Positions 57,127 through 64,000 of a DNA stretch of 64,000 nt are shown here, piece after piece. The notes beneath the pieces were generated by a model. The model saw nothing but the letters and a program-made list of their open reading frames with translations. It was not told where the DNA came from and did no database searches. Each line of letters opens with the position of its first letter. The stretch's first letter is position 1. The translations under genes and the position numbers were made by a program. Source of the DNA: Eutreptiella sp. 'Long Island Sound 2002' (Eukaryota > Euglenozoa > Euglenophyceae > Eutreptiales > Eutreptiaceae); contig OZ038379.1 in the NCBI GenBank assembly GCA_964036045.1, forward strand, positions 117,627,104-117,691,103, given 5' to 3'.

Positions 57127-57709
57127 GCTCTCCAGTTTCTCAACGAAATCCTCCTTAGCATGGAGGTTGCTCTTCCCCTCTTCCTGTTACATCATACGTC
57201 CATTTGTTTCAGGGGGTAGTTCATCCTCCCAATCCTGGTGACCCTGCTCGGCATAGTGAAGGGAGTATACCAGAGTTCCCTCAGGGTCGGGAAGGGTCAT
57301 CTCTTCATCATCCCCCTCGGACCATATAGACGTTTTCCAGTTCCTGATGAGAAGGTCCAGCTGGGTTCGTCGCTCAATACCCTCAGCTTTAGCCCATAGA
57401 ACCTGCTCGAGATCCTGTACATGGTACCAAGAAACAGGCATGTTGGTGGGTGAGGGTTTAGCGCCACGTACCTGACCTGTAGGGCCATCTGTGTCCTGCA
57501 TGGAGAAGACGGCGTTGTCATGAGACCCGCCATGAGTGGACTCACCGAGATCCACCTCATCCATAAGAAGCTGCGCCAGGAAAGCGCTGTGCTTCAGTGT
57601 AAGCAGCTCCGGTTCAACCGGGGGTATAGCACTGAAGATATTGCTTAGGCGGTCGTCACCATCTGCCAAAAGAGTGGAGACTGCTGGGGTCTCCTGCTCA
57701 TCGGAGCAC
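57127..57709 (-). pseudogene. linker between methyltransferase-like domain and RT, copy C2
   Basis: An acidic 160-codon frame (57187-57669), including LTLKHSAFLAQLLMDEVDLG and WKTSIWSEGDDEEMTLPDPE. It lacks the cysteine cluster found in family A. No enzyme motif. Confidence 0.5.
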
Positions 57710-58465
57710 TCACCACTCGTAGTGGTGACCGAAGACTATCCGCTCCTTTCTCAAGATCCAGGAGGGTAAGGCCATCACCTCCTTGAGTACCACCTGGTCA
57801 AGGTCACTCACTGGCACGGGGTTCAGAGAGCCATCTTTGATGGACAAGAAACTTCCCCATTCAAGGGCGGGGGTGGTCTCCTGAGAGTCCTCAGGGACGT
57901 GGATTGGACCGTTGGGGAGTTCAGTTCTTCCCACTGTCATATGATCCAACAGACACCTCCAGTAGGCGTATTCCCCTGTGGTACCCCAGTCGGGGGTACA
58001 CAGGATCACTCTCGCTACTTCAAGGGCGATTTTGGTCAGCACCTTAGCGAGTTGAGAGAAAGGGGGGTTAGCATAGCACAACCCTGTCGATCTCCAATAA
58101 AAGCGATAGGTGTTTTTCAGATATTGCGAACAGTAGAGTTGCATCATATGCTGCTCCTTACTCGCGAAAAATTCCACCTGAACTTCATTCAGGTCTACCT
58201 GCAGGGCGGCCATTTCATTTTCCAAGACAGGCCGCACCAACCAATACTCTTCAGCTTGATAGGACCGGCTCACGTAGCGTGGACTGGATTCTTTTCGTCT
58301 TAACGGCGCCATACGGACAGAGAAAAGGCCACTGCCAAATTCGCAGTGAACAGCATAGAGACGTTGTAAAGACAACAGTTTCACCTGGGGGTTACGGCGC
58401 AGGAAATCTATGCTTATGACAATGTAAAAAGCGTCGGTGTCGAGCACCTTGCAGTGCTGAGTCAC
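57710..58465 (-). CDS. Protease C-terminus and methyltransferase-like domain, copy C2
   Basis: A 251-codon open frame and the best copy of the unusual domain. Residues 1-50 finish the protease (TDAFYIVISIDFLRRNP). Residues 94-190 hold EVQVEFFASKEQH, FYWRSTGLCYANPPFSQL (NPPF at 133-136, 58058-58069), VILCTPDWGTTGEYAYW and ELPNGPIHVPE. NPPF fits the (N/D/S)PP(Y/F/W) catalytic motif of DNA amino-methyltransferases. The spacing NPPF, then hydrophobic strand, then PDWG resembles the Dam-like module of DIRS elements. The function is inferred and not shown; it could equally be a structural RNase-H-associated fold. Residues 200-225 continue into the linker (SFLSIKDGSLNPVP). Confidence 0.65.
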   Translation of the reverse strand: MTQHCKVLDTDAFYIVISIDFLRRNPQVKLLSLQRLYAVHCEFGSGLFSVRMAPLRRKESSPRYVSRSYQAEEYWLVRPVLENEMAALQVDLNEVQVEFFASKEQHMMQLYCSQYLKNTYRFYWRSTGLCYANPPFSQLAKVLTKIALEVARVILCTPDWGTTGEYAYWRCLLDHMTVGRTELPNGPIHVPEDSQETTPALEWGSFLSIKDGSLNPVPVSDLDQVVLKEVMALPSWILRKERIVFGHHYEW

Positions 58466-58488
58466 CTACTCATCACCCAGACAGACGG

Positions 58489-58698
58489 TCACATCGACCC
58501 CCCCCCAAGGGAATGGATGGTCCAACCATCCCCAACCATTATCGCATAGTTTTTGGTTTTCTGGATCTTGGCTTGCTTTAGCAGTCTGCGGGCCACTATT
58601 GAAAGCGTAGCGCCCGTGTCTAAGACAGTCTTGTAAACCTGATTACCGATTTTCACGGTGATCCAGAAAGCCAACTCCTCATCCTCGGAGCTGCTCCC
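58489..58698 (-). pseudogene. aspartic protease N-terminal half, copy C2
   Basis: LAFWITVKIGNQVYKTVLDT leads into the active site VLDTGATLSIVARR. It is in frame with gag, separated only by TAG 58699-58701. The frame is lost after a run of nine G residues on this strand (58498-58506); the rest of the protease opens the next frame. Confidence 0.75.
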
Positions 58699-59127
58699 CT
58701 ATCCCTCTTCAGAGAACTTCACTTCAACCTCAGTGGCCTGCAGGCACCTAGAGTGCCAGTTGAGGCGGCGCTTCTTGGCGTTCTCGCTGCTCTTGTCGGC
58801 GCCTCCAGCGCTGGGGTTGGAGGTTGCAGGCCGTTTTTCACCCAACGGCTCACCCTTAGGTGTGGAGTTGGGTTGTCCTCCTCCACCAGTGGGGGGCTGT
58901 GAGGACCTTCCTCCTCCAGCAGGGTTACCCTTACCTTTAAATCCTCCAGGGTTAGGCTTCTCCCACTCGGGTTTACCACCCTTACCGGCGTTCTTACGCC
59001 GCTCCTCTTCCGCTTTCTTTAGTTTTTTGGATTCACGGCGTTTTATGTGGCATTCATCTTCATAATGCCTCTTTTTGCCGCAATATCCGCATGTCATTGT
59101 GCAGCAGAAATGGTCTTGGTGCTTCAA
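58699..59127 (-). CDS. gag: gag nucleocapsid, copy C2
   Basis: A 142-codon frame with the knuckle CGYCGKKRHYEDEC (CX2CX4HX4C), followed by a Lys/Glu-rich segment, a Gly/Pro/Lys-rich tail and a final acidic stretch ending in TAG. It overlaps the end of the preceding gag frame in another register, so a frameshift near 59125 separates capsid from nucleocapsid. Confidence 0.75.
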   Translation of the reverse strand: MKHQDHFCCTMTCGYCGKKRHYEDECHIKRRESKKLKKAEEERRKNAGKGGKPEWEKPNPGGFKGKGNPAGGGRSSQPPTGGGGQPNSTPKGEPLGEKRPATSNPSAGGADKSSENAKKRRLNWHSRCLQATEVEVKFSEEG

Positions 59128-60308
59128 CTCCTGACCACTTTAGATTTCCTGCGTGCGCTTCGGTTGGAGCATGCACGCACTCCGCCCATCACTGTCTGGC
59201 TCGTGGCAAGGTCCACCCTTATCTTCCGTAGGACGACAGTAGAAAAGATTAGGGGTCCCTTTACCCTTGAAGGAGGGGGCTCAGTCATGTGCTTCAGATG
59301 CCCACCACGGCGCTTCCCAGGGTTAGATTGGGGTTGAGGTGACCTCCCTCCAGGAGCCTTCTCAGCAGGGGTCTCCCTTCGCAGATGCTTGCGCAGATAC
59401 CTATCCATGGCCAATTCGATGAACAGATCGACCAGGTCATCATAAGACTGCGTCCGAGATTTCCTTTCAGACGTCCCTCTGCAGTTCTCCCATGTCTTGG
59501 GAGGAATCTTTTCCACAAGCCACAGACGAGGCTCTGTAGGCCAATAGGACGTAGGGTTCATGCGCCTCATGAGCTCTTCCAGCTGCGCCACGAATTCTGA
59601 GATACGGGCAGCTGTGGGGAAATCGGGTAGAGGAGGCAACTCCTCAATCTCCGTTGGGACACTCAAGTCCGTTTCGTAGACTGGATAAAGTTCCTTCAGT
59701 CTTTTTAGGAAGTCGTCCCAGTTGGAGCACCTCCTGATAGCGGTGTTGACTTGCCGCTGAAAAACTTGCTTTTTGCACGACAATTTGGTGAGCGTGTATT
59801 TGGTCCGGGCATCAGCATGTTGCTGACTCGTGAGGAGCAAAAACTCAGAAAACTCCTCAGCCCACTCCGGCAGGTTTTTGGGATGGAACTCGTTGAGTTC
59901 GATATGAAGGTTCGCCGTAGCGATGGCCTTCCTTTTCCTACCTCGTACACCTGGGTCACCTGGTCCACCCGAAGAAGGTGAGGGGTACACGGTGACCAGT
60001 GGCGCCAGTGCAGCCAGGCCATACGCTTTCATCCCAGCCTCTGTGGTGTCACCTACAGTGCAGACAGGCACAGTGCTCACATGAGGGTGGAAAGGTCTAG
60101 AACAGGTGTCCATTGGGGAGCTGCGGATGCCTCCGCAGCTCTTTACATCCCTGGTTAACAGTTCCAGACCAGGGGACATGGTAGGGGGGCACTCCTTCAA
60201 ATCTGAGAGCCCCAACATGGTCTTGAGTGCTGCTGACAATGCACTCAGATCAGAGTTCTCATCGCCTGGACCCAGGACATTGGGAAAGCAGGTCCATGGT
60301 CTCATCAA
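59124..60308 (-). CDS. gag: gag capsid region, copy C2
   Basis: The longest gag frame in the window (394 codons). Residues 1-125 are a variable region. Residues about 130-310 are the helical capsid: LPEWAEEFSEFLLL, then WDDFLKRLKELYPVYETDLS, then ISEFVAQLEELMRRMNPTSY, KIPPKTWENC and YDDLVDLFIELAMDRYLRKH. It matches A2 gag at the same positions. The last ~60 residues are Pro/Arg/Lys-rich; the true frame to the zinc knuckle is lost there. Confidence 0.75.
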   Translation of the reverse strand: MMRPWTCFPNVLGPGDENSDLSALSAALKTMLGLSDLKECPPTMSPGLELLTRDVKSCGGIRSSPMDTCSRPFHPHVSTVPVCTVGDTTEAGMKAYGLAALAPLVTVYPSPSSGGPGDPGVRGRKRKAIATANLHIELNEFHPKNLPEWAEEFSEFLLLTSQQHADARTKYTLTKLSCKKQVFQRQVNTAIRRCSNWDDFLKRLKELYPVYETDLSVPTEIEELPPLPDFPTAARISEFVAQLEELMRRMNPTSYWPTEPRLWLVEKIPPKTWENCRGTSERKSRTQSYDDLVDLFIELAMDRYLRKHLRRETPAEKAPGGRSPQPQSNPGKRRGGHLKHMTEPPPSRVKGPLIFSTVVLRKIRVDLATSQTVMGGVRACSNRSARRKSKVVRS

Positions 60309-60402
60309 GACTCAGCTTAGGGGCTGCCATGCATAGGGGCAAACCTCGATCCACGCACGTAGGTTCGGGTGCCACTGCCCTAGGACTGGGGCCAGGCTTC
60401 AG

Positions 60403-60852
60403 TCATTCCAGTTTCCTCGGTCTTTCCGGAGGCGTAGGTTCTTTAGACACCCAGTTGGGTTCCCACTCTGATGATTGGGCCAACGCCGACCAGTCCATTT
60501 CGCCGTGAGGTATCTCGAACGTCTCCTCGCCCGGGGTATCTCTGAACATCGTTCTCAAAGGTGCATCTTTCCCCTTTCCTTTCCTTGCTCCTCTCCTCCT
60601 GGCCTTGACCTTGGCATTGGCCACCTTGACCCCTGCAGTAGGTGTAGCTTCAGATGGGGGCATTGAGGACACGATGGCTGCAACAGGGTTCTTGCCTTCG
60701 AGGCGCCTGAGGTTTGCCCGCGTTAAGCAGGACACTTCAGCGCTAGCGCTTGGGCAGACTCCTTCTGTAGATATCTCTGTAATTGCTTTTGCTTCTCTTG
60801 ATTCCTCATTTCCTCCTAGACGACCAGTATCACGAGGTACATTACTAGCCAC
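60403..60852 (-). pseudogene. gag: gag N-terminal region, copy C2
   Basis: A 149-codon frame starting at the first ATG after the leader. VPRDTGRLGGNEESREAKAI matches C1 near 42970. It contains a basic patch (KVKARRRGARKGKGK). It ends at a stop about 95 bp before the next gag frame opens. Confidence 0.65.
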
Positions 60853-61005
60853 TTGTAGATGAAGGTCCAGTTCTCACATCATCACTCTTTGACCTGGTGC
60901 TTGACGTCGGCACTGTCTTGGCGCTGAGCGTGACAGATATGATCACAGTTCAGGAAACAAGTTTTTTGTTGTTCTTCGTGTTCTGCTTTACTCTCCTAGT
61001 GCCTT

Positions 61006-61017
61006 CCTCTGCTACCA
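61006..61017 (-). other. Primer binding site of copy C2
   Basis: The minus strand reads TGGTAGCAGAGG, identical to the site behind LTR-A, and is complementary to an initiator-type tRNA-Met end. The leader to the gag start is about 150 bases. Confidence 0.7.
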
Positions 61018-61018
61018 G

Positions 61019-61170
61019 AAATGGCTTCTGGTTTGCTGACACTTGTGCTTGTTCCTTGTATTTGTTTTGGAAAACCTTGATGGTTTTGCAAAAGTCAAAA
61101 TGAGTCACACACAAAGATGAATTAGAGCAAGTCGAGGCACCGGATAAAGGAAAATAAGGATAACTCCTTC
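61019..61170 (-). repeat. LTR-C remnant, 5' LTR of copy C2
   Basis: The last ~150 bases of the LTR match 49935-50095. The similarity ends at CCACAATC, where poly-C and GC-rich block 3 begin. Confidence 0.7.
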
Positions 61171-62336
61171 CACAATCCCCCCCCGCCACCGAAAGTGCCC
61201 ACACCCTGCTCCCCCGAGAGCAGGCCACAGACGCAACACGCGGCAGCTCCCATCAGCCGATTGATGTCCGTCCCCCCGCAGACACAAACCACCGCGAGTC
61301 CCCCCTCTCGCGGCCACCACAAGAAACCCCATCACCAGACCCCACACGCGACAACGTCGACCAACCTTCCCAAACCCACACGACCCCCCCAATCACACTC
61401 CTCACCACCAGCCGCCGCGAGGCCGAACCCTACGCCCTGCACAACCCCGCAGCGGTACCGCAGCACCTCCGGGGACTCGGGGACAAGGAGGTGCTGCGCC
61501 TCCACACCTCCAGCACCACCCAGCGCATCCGGGCAACAACCCTGGTCCAGGCGGCCACCCTGGGGGAAGGCGTCTGAGACATCCTCTTCGACGCCTTCCA
61601 CCATGTCGCCCGACACGACCGCCCCCCTCTCGCCACCCCAGACGGCCACAGACCGCCCCCCACGGGGGACCGAGTCTGGGTGCCCCCCATCAACTGGGGG
61701 CAACACCTAGTCGGACACCCCGTGCCAGAGCGGGTGGACACCCAGGGCCGCACCTGCTACCGCGAGCCTGACGTGGCCCAGCCCCACCCAGCGCCATCCC
61801 GAGCAACACCAAAGAGTGGGAGCGGGAAACATGGGTACTCCGGATGGCCTCCCTGAGCAACTTCAGGCACCACGTCCCGGGGGACATCCCCAACCCCGAC
61901 GACCGGCAGCCAGCCCCCTCCACGTACATGACCCTCATGTACAATCTGCACCACATCCTCTCCGCCAAGCACTACCACAACCCACAACTGGCCACTGCCT
62001 GGTGCACGGCACCGACTCCCTCCTCACCGCCGACTACGCCCCCCCCCCCCCCCCACAGCCCAGGCCTCGACACGTACACCAGGGAGGACGAGCCGGACGA
62101 CCCCCACCTCTGGGGCACGTGGGAGCGCAAGTCCCTGGACACGCTGCTCTCCATCCGCAGCGGCACCCAGGGCCTTGGTAGGGCGATATATTGCCTTGCC
62201 AAGTGGAACCAACGGACCTCGGGGATCCCCACGGACCGGTGGCTGTTGAAGGTCACACTGCGCCTTCAGCAGAGGGAGGCCCCCCCGAATCGCAAGGGAC
62301 CCACCCTCCCACGCCCGACCTCCCTACAGCTCTGAC

Positions 62337-62627
62337 ACGAGAAGGTCTCGTAGTTCAGCGGTCATGCACGTGACGCCTGAACTAAAGGTGCTCGGTTCGA
62401 ATCCCGGTGGAGGCCGAACGCAATGTCCTAGGCGCTAGGGTGTCGATGACCCCGCGAGCCGGAAGGGATGCAGCGTCGGTTCGAACCCCGGTGGGGGCGG
62501 AACGCAGTGTCCTAGGCGCTAGGGCGTCGGTGACCCCGCGAGCCGGAAGGGATGCTGCGAGGGACAGGTAGGGATCACTGATACGCTGGAGTTCGGAGAT
62601 CGCCCGAGCAACTTACCTTTACCTTTA
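62337..62627 (+). mobile_element. tRNA-derived SINE with 15-bp target duplication
   Basis: Flanked by identical CCCTACAGCTCTGAC at 62322-62336 and 62628-62642. The head 62344-62415 is tRNA-like: A box TAGTTCAGCGG, B box GGTTCGAATCC, a nearly paired acceptor stem (GGTCTCG with GGAGGCC) and a five-pair anticodon stem. The body has two tandem ~84-bp units (each with TCGGTTCGAAYCCCGGTG and CCTAGGCGCTAGGG). The tail is TTACCTTTACCTTTA. It interrupts the broken gene in frame terms. Confidence 0.8.
62344..62415 (+). other. tRNA-like Pol III promoter head of the SINE
   Basis: 72 bases that fold as a cloverleaf: 6 of 7 acceptor pairs (one G-U), anticodon stem CGCCT/AGGTG with loop GAACTAA, and a T arm with loop TTCGAAT. 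Position 33 is A rather than U, so it is not a functional tRNA gene. It would drive SINE transcription. Confidence 0.65.
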
Positions 62628-62779
62628 CCCTACAGCTCTGACCGTACATGGTGGCAGCCCGCTTCATGGTGCTGCTGTGGCCGGGCCCGGACACCCCCAC
62701 CCAAAACTACCCCCACCTCACGGTGGAGGACATGCCCAGCATCCAGCGATGCTTCCTCCGCACGCTGGACTACCTCTAG

Positions 62780-63465
62780 CAAACGCACCCACACGTATTG
62801 GAGCAAATATGGACACCGCCCGGTTAACCCACGTGCCCGCACAGCCGAGACAACGCCACCACACCAGCACCAGCACGCACAGGTCACCGGGGAAAGCCCG
62901 CGCACACGCCCGCTGCCCGAACTCGCACCCTCCGCCGTCCCCCACAGCCCTCTCCTCGGCCTCCGACTCCACAGCCTTCACCACCACAACCACCTCATCC
63001 ACCACCACCACCACATCCTCATCCAGCACTCCACCCCCCAAGCCGCGGGGGAAACCTCCAAATCGGGCCCCCAAACGCGTCCCCACCACGAGCAACCCCG
63101 CAGCCGCCAAGGCCCACGCCCCGACGAGGCCCGCGACTGCAGCTCGGCCGAAACCCAAGACCGCCGCAAAACAGCCACCAAAACCCGTCAGCGCGCCAGG
63201 ATCGCAACCTGCAACCAAACCCAAGCCCAAGCCCACGCCTGGCTCCACGACGACAGCGCAAGCCCAACCCCCCGAGGACGTCCTCTATGACAGCCGTCCC
63301 AGCCGTCCCAGGCCCAGAGGCAGCAGCGCCCAGCACGGCGCCCCCCCACCGTCACCGACGCCGCCGCCACCACCTTCATGGCGGAGCGCGCTGCGGCCCA
63401 AGCACGACGCACCTCGTCCCAACACCTCTGAAAGCCCGCACCCCAGGCCCACGCATCGCCCCTGA
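62780..63465 (+). other. Pro/Thr/Ser-rich low-complexity segment
   Basis: Very C-rich strand. A 262-codon frame (62677-63465) is open, but its content (runs of Thr, Pro, Ser, Lys) follows from composition; other frames on this strand are open too. It may be a disordered part of the same unknown gene. Confidence 0.35.
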
Positions 63466-63699
63466 CCGGACCAGATCAACGCCAGGGTCCACAAGCAGCA
63501 TCCCGGCCCCCCTACGGACCCAGATGTCAGCCAACATACAGCACATGCCCCGCTACCGCCGCCACCGCGAGTCTCAACCCAACGCCGAGGCGGAGACCGT
63601 GCGCGCATACCCATGAGTCCACATCTGCCCGCGCCCCCACTCCCCGCGCACCCCCCCTGGCAGAGGACTACGAGGAATCCCCCTGGCCTGCGGCCGCCA

Positions 63700-64000
63700 C
63701 CAGTCCCCACGACCCCATCACACCAGCCCACGCCCACTCCTCCGGCCAAGACCGCGGCCCCGCCCAGGGACAGTGGTGGCGGCGCTGGACCCACACGCAG
63801 CTCTGGGAGCTGCCAAAGTGGGCCCGGGCAGAGTCTCCCTCGAGGGCTTGGTCCACCGGCCCCGCAAGGGGTCGGTGGAGAACTGCCGCCTCCAGCCAGC
63901 GGGGGGGTGGATGCCGCAGGCCGCATGGGAAGCCATGCTGGCCGATGCGCTCCAGCCCCTGGGAGTCCAACCCCGCAACCTCCCCGTGCCCCAGGACCAC
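63700..64000 (+). pseudogene. Second protein-like segment, runs off the window
   Basis: WWRRWTHTQLWELPKWARA near 63765-63830. After a frame change near 63830 comes RVSLEGLVHRPRKGSVENCR, then WMPQAAWEAMLADALQPLGV to the window end. It has protein-like composition, in contrast to the Pro-rich part before it. Unknown family; probably continues the broken gene upstream. Confidence 0.4.

Larger units (their letters stand above)
49935..61170 (-). mobile_element. Family C LTR retrotransposon copy C2, inserted antisense into C1
   Basis: The best kept family C copy. Reading on the minus strand: 5' LTR remnant, primer binding site, gag, protease, methyltransferase-like domain, linker, RT, RNase H, integrase, a long 3' region and the 3' LTR. 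The 5' LTR is cut at 61170 by GC-rich block 3, so the other half of C1 is not seen. Confidence 0.8.
61395..62775 (+). pseudogene. Broken GC-rich gene of unknown family
   Basis: A protein-like frame starts near 61410 (EAEPYALHNPAAVPQHLRGL, then RIRATTLVQAATLGEGV), passes a TGA at 61576-61578, and continues (VWVPPINWGQHLVGHPVPER). It shifts frame near 61805 into the 163-codon frame to 62335 (WERETWVLRMASLSNFRHHV, ILSAKHYHNPQLATAW, RAIYCLAKWNQRTSGIPTDR). A 16-C run sits at 62039-62054. After the SINE the same frame resumes (MVAARFMVLLWPGPDTP, then IQRCFLRTLDYL) to TAG 62777-62779. The mix of hydrophobic and charged residues looks like real protein. I do not recognise the family. Confidence 0.5.

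Noticed and set aside
62600-62630. TTACCTTTACCTTTACCC as telomere repeat
   Set aside because: Only about three copies of TTTACC, placed exactly at the 3' end of a SINE with a target duplication; it is the SINE tail.
1-64000. CRISPR arrays, rRNA genes, bacterial operons
   Set aside because: No short spaced direct repeats of CRISPR type, no rRNA core sequences, and the retroelement content and Pol III boxes are eukaryotic.

Overview
The window is eukaryotic nuclear DNA made almost entirely of decayed and nested transposable elements. No bacterial-style operon, rRNA, CRISPR array or intact single-copy host gene was recognised. The elements are Ty3/gypsy-type LTR retrotransposons (gag zinc knuckle, protease, reverse transcriptase, RNase H, integrase), long inverted repeats, a satellite array and tRNA-derived short elements. 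Strand and composition shift sharply: coding-like pol DNA, AT-rich satellite at 22-23 kb, and very GC-rich blocks at 41.4-42.0, 48.0-49.5 and 61.2-64.0 kb. A large repeat-rich algal, protist or plant genome fits. The species cannot be fixed from the sequence. The primer binding site of families A and C complements an initiator tRNA-Met ending CCTCTGCTACCA, an animal/fungal-like form rather than the land-plant one as I recall them.

Layout: 1-6304 is copy A1 of family A. It runs into an LTR (6305-7008), which is followed by copy A2 (7009-14690). A1 and A2 share stop codons and a frameshift, so the pair looks like a tandem segmental duplication. 14691-21151 holds a tandemly duplicated segment with two more family-A LTR copies, each fused to a different gag fragment. 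21152-26118 holds two near-identical LTRs of a second family (B) flanking a ~197-bp satellite. 26119-32520 is the B internal region, a chromovirus with a C-terminal chromodomain. 34955-35900 is a ~470-bp tandem repeat leading into a 5.6-kb inverted-repeat (foldback-like) structure, 35771-41361. 42131-49934 is copy C1 of family C. Its integrase is interrupted by copy C2, inserted antisense (49935-61170). 61171-64000 is a GC-rich block with a broken unknown gene, split by a SINE that has a 15-bp target duplication.

The most unusual coding feature is shared by families A and C. Between protease and reverse transcriptase lies a ~150-residue domain with an NPPF motif and a TPDWG-type motif. It resembles the amino-methyltransferase-like module of DIRS elements and phage Dam-type enzymes. 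The same elements have His in place of Tyr/Phe in the RT YxDD box. Gag and protease share one frame, separated in three of four copies by a single stop codon. All copies in the window are defective, so these are traits of the ancestral element rather than of a working one here.
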